DNA of 64,000 bases from Aliiglaciecola sp. LCG003 (GCF_030316135.1 NZ_CP128185.1:558001-622000), one strand, 5' to 3'; shown: positions 54,976 to 64,000, counted from the first letter of the stretch. The notes: generated by a model not told the origin, from the sequence alone. A program made the numbers and translations.

Positions 54976-55389
54976 ATGTTACAACCTAAACGTATGAAAT
55001 TCCGTAAAATGCATAAAGGCCGCAACCGTGGTCTGGCAGTTGCGGGAAGCAAAGTTAGCTTCGGTACTTACGGTCTGAAATCGGTTGGACGTGGTCGTAT
55101 GACTGCTCGTCAAATCGAAGCAGCACGTCGAGCTATGACTCGTCACGTTAAACGTCAAGGTAAAATTTGGATTCGAGTTTTCCCTGACAAGCCAATTACT
55201 GAGAAGCCTCTAGAAGTGCGTCAAGGTAAAGGTAAAGGTAACGTTGAGTACTGGGTTTGCCAAATTCAACCAGGTCGTGTGTTATATGAGATGGAAGGTG
55301 TTCCAGAATCATTGGCTCGCGAAGCGTTTGAATTGGCAGCGGCTAAATTGCCATTTAAGACAACCTTTGTAACTCGGACGGTGATGTAA
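54976..55389 (+). CDS. rplP: 50S ribosomal protein L16
   Basis: 137 residues; [19 protein letters not shown] start and the loop [24 protein letters not shown]. Contacts the A-site tRNA elbow. It begins 2 nt after rpsC and overlaps rpmC by one base. Confidence 0.98.
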   Translation: MLQPKRMKFRKMHKGRNRGLAVAGSKVSFGTYGLKSVGRGRMTARQIEAARRAMTRHVKRQGKIWIRVFPDKPITEKPLEVRQGKGKGNVEYWVCQIQPGRVLYEMEGVPESLAREAFELAAAKLPFKTTFVTRTVM

Positions 55390-55580
55390 TGAAGACGGCT
55401 GAACTGAAAGACAAAAACGTAGAAGAATTGAACGCAGAGCTAATTAACTTGCTTCGCGAACAGTTTAACTTACGTATGCAGCACAGCACTGGACAGTTAG
55501 AAAAAACTGATCAGTTACGTAAAGTGCGTCGCAACATCGCGCGTGTTAAAACTATTCTAACACAAAAGGCTGATGCATAA
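55389..55580 (+). CDS. rpmC: 50S ribosomal protein L29
   Basis: 63 residues, a helical hairpin ([36 protein letters not shown]). Near the tunnel exit beside L23. One-base overlaps with rplP and rpsQ. Confidence 0.98.
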   Translation: MKTAELKDKNVEELNAELINLLREQFNLRMQHSTGQLEKTDQLRKVRRNIARVKTILTQKADA

Positions 55581-55840
55581 TGACTGAACAAAGTGTTCGT
55601 ACAGTGCAAGGTCGTGTGGTTAGCAATAAAATGGATAAAACCATTACTATTGCTGTAGAGCGTAAAGTGAAGCACCCAATTTATGGGAAATTCATCAAGC
55701 GTACTACTAAGTTACACGCCCATGACGAAACTAACCAATGTAACGAAGGTGACGTAGTAACAATACGTGAATGTCGCCCTTTGTCTAAGTCTAAAAACTG
55801 GACTTTGGTTAACGTAGTGACTAAAGCTACCATCGCGTAA
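55580..55840 (+). CDS. rpsQ: 30S ribosomal protein S17
   Basis: 86 residues; [21 protein letters not shown] and the later [16 protein letters not shown] are the OB-fold S17 signature. Last gene of the S10 operon; a terminator follows 16 nt after its stop and the spc operon does not follow. Confidence 0.98.
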   Translation: MTEQSVRTVQGRVVSNKMDKTITIAVERKVKHPIYGKFIKRTTKLHAHDETNQCNEGDVVTIRECRPLSKSKNWTLVNVVTKATIA

Positions 55841-55856
55841 GCTTTATAAGTCAATT

Positions 55857-55892
55857 AAAAAAGGCGCTTTCCGCAAGGTTAGCGCCTTTTTT
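55857..55892 (+). terminator. S10 operon terminator
   Basis: AAAAAAGGCGCT (55857-55868) and AGCGCCTTTTTT (55881-55892) form a 12 bp stem with a 12 nt loop ending in a T-run. Confidence 0.92.
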
Positions 55893-55900
55893 GTCTTAAA

Positions 55901-55947
55901 GGGGTCGGAGTAAATTTTCAAGATTCTGCAATATTCACTCCGACCCC
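55901..55947. repeat. REP-like palindrome
   Basis: GGGGTCGGAGTAAAT (55901-55915) and ATTCACTCCGACCCC (55933-55947) are inverted copies with one mismatch and a 17 nt spacer. Short GGGGTC(A/G)GAGT palindromes of this form are widespread repeats in gammaproteobacteria, often linked with REP-associated tyrosine transposases. A degenerate half-copy may lie at 63113-63128. Confidence 0.65.
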
Positions 55948-55955
55948 GATATTAC

Positions 55956-57335
55956 TTAAGCTTCAGTTATCATTATCGATTTTACATTGACGAATTCGGT
56001 AATTCCGAACCCACCATGTTCACGTCCATAACCACTGGATTTAACTCCACCAAAGGGTAAGTTAGGTTGGGCTAAGCCGTAACCATTTATGTTGACCATT
56101 CCTGTATCAAAATGAAACTTGGCCAGCTCAATAGCTTTATCAACATCCTTACTAAAAATGCCCCCACCTAAGCCGTAGCGTGAATCATTGGCAACTTGCA
56201 TAGCTTCTTTGTCATCTTTTACTTTAATAAGAGCTGCCACAGGACCAAATAATTCATCATCATATGCGGGCATACCGGGTTTGACATTTTCTAACAGTGA
56301 TGGTGGATAAAAATATCCTTGACGATCTGGTATTTCACAGCCAACTACCGCTGAAGCGCCAGCCTCAATAGAGGTTGTAACCTGTTCGTGTAGCTCGTCT
56401 CTTAAATCTTCCCGTGCCATAGGCCCCAAATCTGTATCTTTATCATTTGGGTCACCCATTTTCATGGCCTTAATTGCTTCAACAAACTTTTGTTTAAAGG
56501 CGTCGTAATTTTTCTCTGTAACGATGAAGCGTTTCGCCGATACACAGGTTTCACCGTTGTTGATCATTCTGCCTTTAACACAAGCTTCAACCGCTGTAGC
56601 TAAATCTGCATCATCAAGCACCATGAAAGCATCATTACTACCAAGCTCTAAAACTGTTTTTTTAGAATGTATAGCCGCGGTTTCAGCTACTTTTTTACCT
56701 ATTTCATTACTACCGGTAAAAGTCACACCACGGATGTGTTTATTCGAGATAAGCTCGTTAACAGTTTTGCCATCCAATAGTAGTGACTGGTAACAATATT
56801 TCGGGAAACCGGCTTTTTCATAAAGATTTTGGATTAACTGAGACATACCAAATACATTAGATGCATGTTTAAGTACGGTCGTGTTACCGGCCATTATATT
56901 GCATGCGCTGTAACGGATAACTTGATATAAAGGGAAATTCCACGGCTGAATACCCAAAATAACCCCGATAGGTTGTTTGGTAACTATTGCTCTGCCTGGT
57001 TCAAAGTCGCGATCTTCATCCGCTAGCTCTTTGCTAGCTTCATCGGCGGTATAGCGACAAATTGCCGCACAAAGCTGAACTTCTTGCTTACCTTGAGACG
57101 CAAGCTTACCCATTTCGGATACCATCAGCTCCACCAAGTCATCTTCAGCAGATTCAATCTCATCTGCCAAGGCGTGCATAAGTTTTGCCCGTTCAGATAA
57201 AGAGGTCAGTTTCCATGTTTGGAAACAATCATCAGATAACTTGATTTGATGTTCTGCTTGGGATTTGCTCAGTAATTTATATTCAGAAAGATTCTTTTCA
57301 GTATAGGGATTCACTGTCGTAACTGTGTTACTCAT
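55956..57335 (-). CDS. Aldehyde dehydrogenase, succinate-semialdehyde type (Sad/YneI-like)
   Basis: 459 residues. IQPWNFPLYQVIRYSACNIMAGNTTVLKHA (cofactor site), FTGSNEIGKKVAE, catalytic Glu region VLELGSNDAFMVLDDADLA, and the catalytic Cys in NNGETCVSAKRF. The short length and these sequences fit the E. coli Sad (YneI) group of NAD-dependent succinate-semialdehyde dehydrogenases, which make succinate in 4-aminobutyrate breakdown. Alternatives are other semialdehydes. No gabT is adjacent. It sits next to the S10 operon where the spc operon would normally be. Confidence 0.9.
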   Translation of the reverse strand: MSNTVTTVNPYTEKNLSEYKLLSKSQAEHQIKLSDDCFQTWKLTSLSERAKLMHALADEIESAEDDLVELMVSEMGKLASQGKQEVQLCAAICRYTADEASKELADEDRDFEPGRAIVTKQPIGVILGIQPWNFPLYQVIRYSACNIMAGNTTVLKHASNVFGMSQLIQNLYEKAGFPKYCYQSLLLDGKTVNELISNKHIRGVTFTGSNEIGKKVAETAAIHSKKTVLELGSNDAFMVLDDADLATAVEACVKGRMINNGETCVSAKRFIVTEKNYDAFKQKFVEAIKAMKMGDPNDKDTDLGPMAREDLRDELHEQVTTSIEAGASAVVGCEIPDRQGYFYPPSLLENVKPGMPAYDDELFGPVAALIKVKDDKEAMQVANDSRYGLGGGIFSKDVDKAIELAKFHFDTGMVNINGYGLAQPNLPFGGVKSSGYGREHGGFGITEFVNVKSIMITEA

Positions 57336-57800
57336 ATTAGCTCCTGTTTATTTAAATACATAAGCTAATAAGCAATTTGGGTGCCGCCACTGTGTATAAA
57401 ACTGATCTAACGCTAACAAGCTGAAATACATGATAAAACTTGTTTTATAATCAAAGTGATTGAGTGAATGATTTTTTTAGTTACAACAGTGAGTCAATGT
57501 GTGAGCTATTGTTACAAGCAAAACGTGAAAAAATGACAGACTTAAGGGGCGCCTAGTGATGGCGTGGATTAAAAGGATAGTGGTACCGAAACAAATGAAC
57601 TCGGGATTTCCGATCCAAAAATTATCCTATTCCAGTGTATAAAATGATAACGTACTGCCACTGTCGAGGTTTTGATTTTTCAGATATAACAAATATTACT
57701 CTGTCTTAGTTTGAGATTAACTTTGTGCGAGAGCCATCTCCAATTTAGTTGCCCAGAACCAGACTAAATCTAAAATACATATAAATATAAAGGAATTTTA
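57336..57800. other. Intergenic region between aldehyde dehydrogenase and lipoprotein genes
   Basis: About 465 bp holding divergent promoters. An unsupported 27-codon frame starts near 57559; it has no ribosome site. No repeat, hairpin or RNA gene is recognised. Confidence 0.4.
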
Positions 57801-60332
57801 ATGTGTAACTTTGTATCCAATAATATAAATAAATTTTTATTAGTTTCTCTAATTACGGCACTTACTGGCTGTGGAAACAGTAGTAATGAAGAGGTGGTTG
57901 ACCCACCTAAAGTAGAGTATTCCGTCAGTGTAACCTCCTCCGATGGTGGAAGCGTATCAGAAACACAAGTAATGGTTGAAGAAGGTGATTCCACAGCCTT
58001 TAAGTTAACTGCTGATGAAGGTTATTCGGTATCTGAGGCAGTTGGCTGCGACGGTAGTTTAGAAAACAATGTTTTTAATACCGGCGCAATAACCCAGGAC
58101 TGCGTAGTAACTATTTCATTCATGTTGGACAATCGTGCTCCAAGCGCTCAGCCGGATTCGGTGACTATCAGCAATGATCAAGTCACCACCATTGAGGTAT
58201 TACTAAATGATACCGACCTTGATGGCGATAGCTTAACAATTTCAGAAGTCTCTATAGCGCCAAGTAATGGTACGGCTGAGATTTCACAAAACAGCATAAT
58301 TTATACTCCTCAAACAGGATACATCGGCACCGATACCTTTACATACGTCATTAGTGATGGTGAATATACAGATACCGCCCAAGTTTCTATTACGATGGAA
58401 CAAAGCCTAACTATCGAGGGGCAAGTTATTGATGCGCCTATTGCTGGGGCTCTGGTTAATCTGAGTGTCGGCACTCAAAGTTTTAACACCACAGCGGATA
58501 ACCAAGGCTTTTATAGCTTAAATGTCACAGTGGAAGACTTAAATGCAATGATGGTTATTTCTGCGCAAGGCATTGAAGCGAATGGGCAGCAATATGTGAC
58601 CTTAAAAAGTTATCTTGGCACTGGTGCTTTCTTAGTGCAAAACAGCGATGCGCAAAGAATAGTGACCAGCAGTGATGTACCTAGATTAAACATCACTCAT
58701 GTTTCAACAGCCGAATCTTTTTTATTACGGGACAAAGGCCTTAGTCTTACTAACAACGCCGAGTTACAAGCGGCCAAGGCAGAATTGAATTTTGAAGAAG
58801 TATTAGAAATTGCAGCTTTTATCAAACTATTGGTAGATCACCCTGATTACACTCTTGAAGACGGGCAAACTATAGAATCACTATTAACTCAAGATGATGA
58901 GTCAGTTCAAGCTCTGGTCAATGACTATCTAATCTCTTTAGGTTTCTCAAATAACGCATTTAATTATTCAAATAAATATGAAGCTGATTTAGCAACTGCA
59001 AAAGAACAGTCGATTGCGTTGTTGACTGGACCACTGGCACTTGTACCTGAAATGTTTGCTGGCGGCCAAGTTGTAGAAAGCAAAATCACTCAGCCTGGTT
59101 ATAGTGCACAATTTCCAAAACTAATTGATTATGTATCGGCATCTGCTGGAACTGTTAATCAGCACAGATTTGATACCTTAACGATGGATTGGTCAGTGGT
59201 GTCAGGCTCATTAGCGCATCAATTTCCACAGCTGGTCGAAAACAGTTATGCAATAACGCAAAATAGCTTGTATGGCTTTGAACCTAGTGTGGGAGCGTAT
59301 ATATACCAGCTTTATCAACAAAACCCTGACAAATTTCCAACAGGCTATATAGATTACGTATGTGCTAATAAGGACGTTTATAAACCTATATCTGTTTCAG
59401 AGAATTATTTTCAAGCCCAGAAACGTACTGAAAGCACTTGTACATTAGCGCTGCCTGAAGGTTTAAGTTGGCAGGGCGATACGCCTTATCAAACTGAATC
59501 TGAAACCTCATTTGTTGAAATGACCGTCGCCTCGCAGCAGCAGGTTAGCTTGACAGATGCAGAAAATTTGCACGGCACTTGGGCGCTGCCGGTGCGTTAT
59601 GCACCAGATTACGATAGTACCTATGGAAATGTGGGGGTGGATATTTTTACCTTTAGTCCAGACGGCACTGCGATGGGAAAATACACGCAGTCGACTTATA
59701 ATTGGAGCATCAGTAGTGGCACATTGCAATTGTCCAACGACAGTGAAACATTGCTATATACTCCGTATAAAAGGAAATCTGTAACCTTAGAAACAGTTGT
59801 CAGTGTTTCAAAAGATGGAAAACTAGTTGAACGCTTTGCAGGTTCAATGGCTAAGTTTGAAAGTGATTCGGCTAGTTTGGTTGAGCAACTCCAATTGGAA
59901 TACCCATTGATGCTCAATTACACCAATGCCAATCGATATGCTGCGGGTTGGAAAGGTCATCGGCCATTGCATTTTTCCGGATTGTATCTCGCTGCAGATT
60001 ACACTGGCTTCGCAGACGTTACGTCAAGTGGTGACTCTTTAAGCCCTTTGACATGGAGTAGCATCAATAACCAAATTGATTTGGTTATTCCAGTTTATTA
60101 TGACCCTGACACCATCGCTTTAAAACAGTTAACGGTTATTAATCAAATCAGCGATGACGCTGTTTTTGTCGTCGAATATTGGCAACAATGGCGCGATTAT
60201 AATGTGGATGGAGTGATCACCGATGATGAACTGCTTATCTACAGGCATCCCACCATTACTCGTCTTAAGATAATGGATGTAAGTGAGTTATCTAGCGATT
60301 GGCAGGATAGTATTTTGTATTCGGGTAACTAA
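57801..60332 (+). CDS. Large lipoprotein with Ig-like/cadherin-like domains
   Basis: 843 residues; AAAGGA precedes ATG 57801. The signal ends in a lipobox (LTGC, Cys24). Residues about 42-110 resemble an InlB-type B-repeat (YSVSVTSSDGGSVSETQVMV, with a Cys pair), about 112-200 a tandem-95/VCBS-like domain (DNRAPSAQPDSVTISN, LLNDTDLDGDSLTISEV, GYIGTDTFTYVISDGEYTDTA), about 203-290 a carboxypeptidase-regulatory-like domain, and the rest is unassigned. Near the C-terminus DYNVDGVITDDEL could bind calcium like an EF-hand/dockerin loop. Surface or periplasmic adhesion/structural role is a guess. Confidence 0.82.
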   Translation: MCNFVSNNINKFLLVSLITALTGCGNSSNEEVVDPPKVEYSVSVTSSDGGSVSETQVMVEEGDSTAFKLTADEGYSVSEAVGCDGSLENNVFNTGAITQDCVVTISFMLDNRAPSAQPDSVTISNDQVTTIEVLLNDTDLDGDSLTISEVSIAPSNGTAEISQNSIIYTPQTGYIGTDTFTYVISDGEYTDTAQVSITMEQSLTIEGQVIDAPIAGALVNLSVGTQSFNTTADNQGFYSLNVTVEDLNAMMVISAQGIEANGQQYVTLKSYLGTGAFLVQNSDAQRIVTSSDVPRLNITHVSTAESFLLRDKGLSLTNNAELQAAKAELNFEEVLEIAAFIKLLVDHPDYTLEDGQTIESLLTQDDESVQALVNDYLISLGFSNNAFNYSNKYEADLATAKEQSIALLTGPLALVPEMFAGGQVVESKITQPGYSAQFPKLIDYVSASAGTVNQHRFDTLTMDWSVVSGSLAHQFPQLVENSYAITQNSLYGFEPSVGAYIYQLYQQNPDKFPTGYIDYVCANKDVYKPISVSENYFQAQKRTESTCTLALPEGLSWQGDTPYQTESETSFVEMTVASQQQVSLTDAENLHGTWALPVRYAPDYDSTYGNVGVDIFTFSPDGTAMGKYTQSTYNWSISSGTLQLSNDSETLLYTPYKRKSVTLETVVSVSKDGKLVERFAGSMAKFESDSASLVEQLQLEYPLMLNYTNANRYAAGWKGHRPLHFSGLYLAADYTGFADVTSSGDSLSPLTWSSINNQIDLVIPVYYDPDTIALKQLTVINQISDDAVFVVEYWQQWRDYNVDGVITDDELLIYRHPTITRLKIMDVSELSSDWQDSILYSGN

Positions 60333-60348
60333 CGCACAATCACACAGC

Positions 60349-60373
60349 AAGCCGGTACTTGCTATACCGGCTT
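60349..60373 (+). terminator. Terminator after the large lipoprotein gene
   Basis: AAGCCGGTA and TACCGGCTT form a perfect 9 bp stem with a 7 nt loop, 17 nt after the stop, followed by a moderate T-rich stretch. Confidence 0.75.
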
Positions 60374-60564
60374 TAAGCTTTAATAGTTCTTATCTACAAC
60401 TATCTATTTTTCACATCTAATCGTACGTTTTTCGCACGACTGTTTTATGTTTTTGCTATAACTAGGTTACACTCAATCACTGAGGAATAATCTGATGCAT
60501 TTGCCTGCTGCGCCAAAATGGTAATTGTAACTAAGTTGAGCAATTAGGCCTTTGGAACAGGGAA

Positions 60565-61257
60565 ATGAATAAACTAGTACTTCTGGTATTCCTTACATTG
60601 AGCGTGTGCGGAGAAGAATCACTTCGTCCAACAAAAATGACCTTTTCATACGTTGATCATCCTACGATGGTAAATTATTTAGTTCCGCTTATTGAGTCGA
60701 CTTACCAAAAATTAGATATAAAAACTCATTTTATCGCCCAACCTTCAAATAGGAATTTACGGCTATTAGAGGATAATTTGATTGATGGGGATGTGGGATA
60801 TCTATTGAGCGAGGTAACCGATTACGAAAACATATTCTTCGTAGAACCACCGGTCACCACAGCATTTTACACTCTATTATGTCAGCCGAATTCGCCTTGT
60901 TCGGAATCTGTGTTACTCGATGAAACGCAAATATTGGTATCAACGGTAGCCTCAAAAAATGGCTTTCTAAATGGTTATAAAGGAGAGGTGAAAAATCAGT
61001 TTTACACGGTTAATAATCTTTCATTGATCCCGCAATTTATTACCGAAAAACGCTTCGACTACGCTATCTACCCTACTACCAGCGACGAATTATGGCGGAT
61101 TCAAACCGCCGATTTTCAACATGTAAAGCTTCATCAGTTTAATCTGTACCACGTACTGATCAAAAAGTATCAGTTTATGGCAGATGAGGTTTCACAGGCG
61201 TTGCAAGAAGCACTAAAAGAGCGAACGGCTAAGCAACATAAAAATGAGTTGCAGTAA
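60565..61257 (+). CDS. Periplasmic solute-binding-like protein (SBP family 3 type)
   Basis: 230 residues with a signal peptide (MNKLVLLVFLTLSVCGEES). The mature part (MTFSYVDHPTMVNYLVPLIESTYQKL, DGDVGYLLSEVTDYENIFFVEPPVTTAFY, RFDYAIYPTTSDELW) follows the two-lobe layout of small extracellular amino-acid-binding-like domains that stand alone in marine gammaproteobacteria. No transporter genes are near, so it may feed a sensor or be an orphan. The Cys at position 15 is not in a good lipobox. Confidence 0.75.
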   Translation: MNKLVLLVFLTLSVCGEESLRPTKMTFSYVDHPTMVNYLVPLIESTYQKLDIKTHFIAQPSNRNLRLLEDNLIDGDVGYLLSEVTDYENIFFVEPPVTTAFYTLLCQPNSPCSESVLLDETQILVSTVASKNGFLNGYKGEVKNQFYTVNNLSLIPQFITEKRFDYAIYPTTSDELWRIQTADFQHVKLHQFNLYHVLIKKYQFMADEVSQALQEALKERTAKQHKNELQ

Positions 61258-61565
61258 GTAAATCTTCCAACCAACCCAAATCATAATAGTGTGTTGTAAA
61301 TAAGCACATATCCTGGCGAGTGATTTTTAGCTCTTCTTGCGTCTGTTTTAGTGCATAACGGCTACTTTTAATGCTCAATTCCTTACATCGATTTAAAGGT
61401 GCTATATAACAAGCCCACTAATAATATGCGCGTTTATCTCATCCTAGGGGACGCTTCACCGAGTATGCGTAGAAAAGGCTTTTAACTTCAAAGGCTTTGC
61501 TTTAACAATGATGGACTGATCTTTCAAAACAATAAGAGAAATCCATGTTTGTTTATTCCACAAGA

Positions 61566-63110
61566 ATGGTGAGTCACTCATTTTTAGCAGTAAATCGTAT
61601 AACAGTGGCAACGATTTTTAGTCTGTTACTTGTTGCTTGTGGAGGTTCAGGAGGCAGTGCTGAGGAGCCTAAATCAACTGAACAGCCTAAACCTGCCCCG
61701 ACAATCTCGCAATTTTCCTTTACCAAAGAAGATAACCCAGCATTGAGTTCTGATATAACGTTGACCACTTCGGCCAATCACGTAAGCGGTCGAGTGCCAG
61801 TTGGGGTTAAATTAAATGAGATGGTGGCGACTGTTCAACATAACGGCGCACGACTTTTGGTCAATGACATTGTTCAAGTAAATGGCTCAACTGAAAACGA
61901 CTTTACACAAGTGTTGACTTACAACATTGAAATGGAAGATGGCAGACAAGCATCTTATTCTGTAGATGTGATTTCCTTTACCGGCTTGCCGGTTATTTCT
62001 CTAAACATTGACGGTGAAGGACAAATAAATTCTAAACAGGATTATGTCACCGGGACTTTCGCTATTGATGGTGGACGTGGATTTGATGATTTCGCCATCG
62101 CGGATATGAAAATTCGTGGCAGAGGAAATTCCACCTGGTTCATCCATCCGAAAAAGCCTTATCAAATGAAACTTGAGGATAAAGCATCTGTATTAGGGAT
62201 GCCGGATAAAAAGAAATGGTTATTTCTGGCCGAATATTCTGATAAAACCATGCTCAGAAATACTATAGCATTTGAAATGGGCTATTTAAGTGTTTTGGAT
62301 TGGACCCCTAGAAGTCAGTTTGCCGAAGTTTTTATTAACAACCAATACAATGGCACTTACAACATTACTGAAAAACTCGAAGAGGGTAGTAACCGAGTTG
62401 ATCTAGGCGATGATGGATTCTTGCTGGAAATTGATCAACTCGACCGCCAAGGTCCTGATGATGTTTATTTCTATACTGAACGTTTTTTAGTGGTAGTCAA
62501 AGAGCCTGAGATAAGCCCGGATGATGCCGAGTATGAATATATATCATCCCTTATTAATCAATTTGAAACTAACTTATTCAGCTCGGATTTTGCTGATCCG
62601 ATTTTCGGCTATGCAAAATACATCGATGTAGACACCTTTGTCGATTGGTACTTGATCAGTGAAATTACCAAGAACGTCGACTCGCAGTGGTATTCGAGTA
62701 TTTACTTTAATGTAAAGCCGGGTCAGAAAATTAATATGGGACCCTTATGGGATTTCGATTTATCCTTCGGTAATGTCGACTATGCTGACTCACAGTACAC
62801 CGAAGGATTTTGGGTAAAGGATAATCCTTGGTTCGCGCGGTTATTTCAAGACCCAGTGTTTGTAAACAAAGTGAAGGCTCGCTTCGATTATTTTAAAAAT
62901 AACCAAAACCTTATCTTGGATAAAATTGACAGTTACGCACAACAATTACAGTGGTCGCAGCAGGAGAATGATGACAAATGGCAAACCTTGGGGGTTTATG
63001 TTTGGCCAAACTCAGTTGTGCATAGCACTTATCAACAGGAAGTTGACCATCTGAAAAGCTGGTATAGCGCTAGGATGAGCTGGCTCGAAGAGGCCTTAGA
63101 CGGGCTTTAG
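61566..63110 (+). CDS. CotH-family protein kinase-like lipoprotein
   Basis: 514 residues from ATG 61566, which places a signal with lipobox LVAC and the tail CGGSGGSAEEP at the N-terminus; ATG 61545 is an alternative. After a Ser/Pro-rich linker and an Ig-like segment, the CotH domain runs from about residue 150: MKIRGRGNSTWFIHPKKPYQMKL, LGMPDKKKWLFLAEYSDKTMLRNTIAFEM, NGTYNITEKLEEG, and the metal/catalytic region WDFDLSFGNVDY. CotH proteins in Bacillus spores phosphorylate coat proteins; bacterial secreted CotH proteins are mostly uncharacterised. Possibly phosphorylates surface proteins here. Confidence 0.85.
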   Translation: MVSHSFLAVNRITVATIFSLLLVACGGSGGSAEEPKSTEQPKPAPTISQFSFTKEDNPALSSDITLTTSANHVSGRVPVGVKLNEMVATVQHNGARLLVNDIVQVNGSTENDFTQVLTYNIEMEDGRQASYSVDVISFTGLPVISLNIDGEGQINSKQDYVTGTFAIDGGRGFDDFAIADMKIRGRGNSTWFIHPKKPYQMKLEDKASVLGMPDKKKWLFLAEYSDKTMLRNTIAFEMGYLSVLDWTPRSQFAEVFINNQYNGTYNITEKLEEGSNRVDLGDDGFLLEIDQLDRQGPDDVYFYTERFLVVVKEPEISPDDAEYEYISSLINQFETNLFSSDFADPIFGYAKYIDVDTFVDWYLISEITKNVDSQWYSSIYFNVKPGQKINMGPLWDFDLSFGNVDYADSQYTEGFWVKDNPWFARLFQDPVFVNKVKARFDYFKNNQNLILDKIDSYAQQLQWSQQENDDKWQTLGVYVWPNSVVHSTYQQEVDHLKSWYSARMSWLEEALDGL

Positions 63111-63130
63111 CTATATTAACTCCGACTCAT

Positions 63131-63580
63131 TTATTCTGCAGTCATGCCTGGCTGACGCAACGTTAATCTATGAGCAAGCCAGGCTGTCGGTAGGTATGCT
63201 GCGACAAGATCTAAACAACTAAACCAAAGGGGAGCGGGCAACATATATACACTTGCGATCCCACCGAGTAAAAACAAAAAACCAACAGTGTAGGCTGGTC
63301 CAGACGTTCTGCTAGGTGTCAGCAGTGCCGCAACCAATGCGCCAACGAATGTGCCCATACTGTGAGCGAGAAATGGAAAGATAAAATGCTTGGGCTCAAA
63401 CAAGTGAATCGAGGCTTGGAGCCCTTCGGTAGTGGTAATATCTGCTCCTGCAGGTGCCGGAATAATGCTACCACTAACCATTATGAGTGACATGTTTACT
63501 ATGCTGCCAATCACTAAACCGGCGATTGTTGCTAACACTAGGCGAATAACCCTTGGCATATATTTCTGCTTATCTGACAA
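63131..63580 (-). CDS. Small integral membrane protein of unknown function
   Basis: 149 residues with four hydrophobic segments (LVLATIAGLVIGSIVNMSLIMV, FIFPFLAHSMGTFVGALVAALL, YTVGFLFLLGGIASVYML, LWFSCLDLVAAYLPTAWLAHRL). Start is TTG 63580 or ATG 63559 (142 aa); neither has a strong ribosome site. No family assigned. Convergent with the CotH-type gene. Confidence 0.72.
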   Translation of the reverse strand: MSDKQKYMPRVIRLVLATIAGLVIGSIVNMSLIMVSGSIIPAPAGADITTTEGLQASIHLFEPKHFIFPFLAHSMGTFVGALVAALLTPSRTSGPAYTVGFLFLLGGIASVYMLPAPLWFSCLDLVAAYLPTAWLAHRLTLRQPGMTAE

Positions 63581-63647
63581 CTAATAATTTATATTACATA
63601 TGCCATTTCATTTTTCAAAGTTTATCTTTATCGCAGCATCCTATTTT

Positions 63648-64000
63648 TTAAATAGGCTGGCATTGTCTTAGAGGCTCAGTTTTATCAAAGAAGATCGATA
63701 TTTCGGCTATTGTGATACCGAATTTTTGCATGTATGAGCGATTCATCATCCGATTCTCATCCATTTTATACATCCAGTCGTCTACCACCAAATCGTATTC
63801 AGTGTCGCCTACTGGTACACGCAAAGTATATTTCCAATTAAATGCTGCGCCATTGGACTGTCCAGAGGCCTGACCGATAACATCATCGGCGCTGCCAATT
63901 ACCTTGCCATTGTCTAACATCTCAAGTGACCATATTCGGATTTGCTGTTCACCGTCATTGTAGTAAAAGGTCTCATGCAACTGGCCCTTGTTGCCCTGCC
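63648..64000 (-). CDS. DUF3833 family protein (N-terminus beyond window)
   Basis: 117 residues visible, in frame to the window edge without a start. GQLHETFYYNDGEQQIRIWSL, GKVIGSADDVIGQASGQSNGAAFNWKY, VVDDWMYKMDENRMMNRSYMQKFGITIAEISIFF match the DUF3833 pattern: a lipocalin-like periplasmic lipoprotein whose N-terminal lipoprotein signal would lie to the right. Function unknown. Confidence 0.82.
   Translation of the reverse strand, partial: QGNKGQLHETFYYNDGEQQIRIWSLEMLDNGKVIGSADDVIGQASGQSNGAAFNWKYTLRVPVGDTEYDLVVDDWMYKMDENRMMNRSYMQKFGITIAEISIFFDKTEPLRQCQPI

Overview
The window looks like chromosomal DNA of a marine gammaproteobacterium in or near the Alteromonadaceae (Glaciecola/Paraglaciecola-like). 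The evidence is the set of gammaproteobacterial genes (FabR with a fatty-acid desaturase, CysJIH, YghU, DusA, TrmA, PspA/PspC, an S10 ribosomal operon of E. coli gene order), a GC content that looks to be in the low 40s, and several small or domain-of-unknown-function proteins typical of that group. This is inference from protein character; no database search was possible. No tRNA, rRNA, CRISPR array, prophage or complete insertion sequence was found.

Layout. 1-7.1 kb: a YbdG-like mechanosensitive channel cut by the left edge, two tandem acyltransferases, an HNH nuclease, an RNase J-like enzyme that seems to start at ATT, a flavin oxidase-like protein and an M23 peptidase. 7.1-15.5 kb: an envelope-lipid module, with a PAP2 phosphatase, then on the minus strand an LTA-synthase-like sulfatase, an Omp85 barrel, DgkA and an EptA-type phosphoethanolamine transferase, and divergently a two-component system. 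15.6-27.1 kb: a chemotaxis receptor, a small outer-membrane-like protein, a hydrolase, an RND efflux pair, a threonine-aldolase-like enzyme and dusA. 27.1-32.6 kb: two sigma-54-type promoters with related upstream repeats, one driving a small secreted protein plus a 51-residue membrane peptide, the other driving pspA-pspC and a third membrane protein; then a copper chaperone, a DUF2333 protein and a beta-barrel protein. 32.7-47 kb: cysJIH, yghU, a cyclic-di-GMP phosphodiesterase, a uracil-DNA glycosylase-like protein, a fatty-acid desaturase divergent from fabR with a FabR-like operator between them, trmA and a DUF5610-type protein.

47.5-50.4 kb, minus strand: a GspE/PilB-type ATPase with a GAF domain, a 70-residue two-helix membrane protein, and upstream of it two very short genes (51 and 52 codons) that I read directly from the sequence. 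Both encode peptides with a canonical 15-residue double-glycine leader and a glycine-rich mature part with GxxxG motifs and a shared C-terminal IYxxTH. This looks like a two-peptide (class IIb) bacteriocin or microcin pair with a candidate immunity gene, and it is the most notable content of the window.

50.7-55.9 kb: the complete S10 operon (rpsJ to rpsQ) with its promoter, an L4-type attenuator leader and a terminator. The spc operon that normally follows is replaced by a REP-like palindrome and a minus-strand succinate-semialdehyde-type dehydrogenase. 57.8-64 kb: exported proteins (a large lipoprotein with Ig-like domains, a solute-binding-like protein, a CotH-type lipoprotein), a small membrane protein and a DUF3833 protein cut by the right edge.
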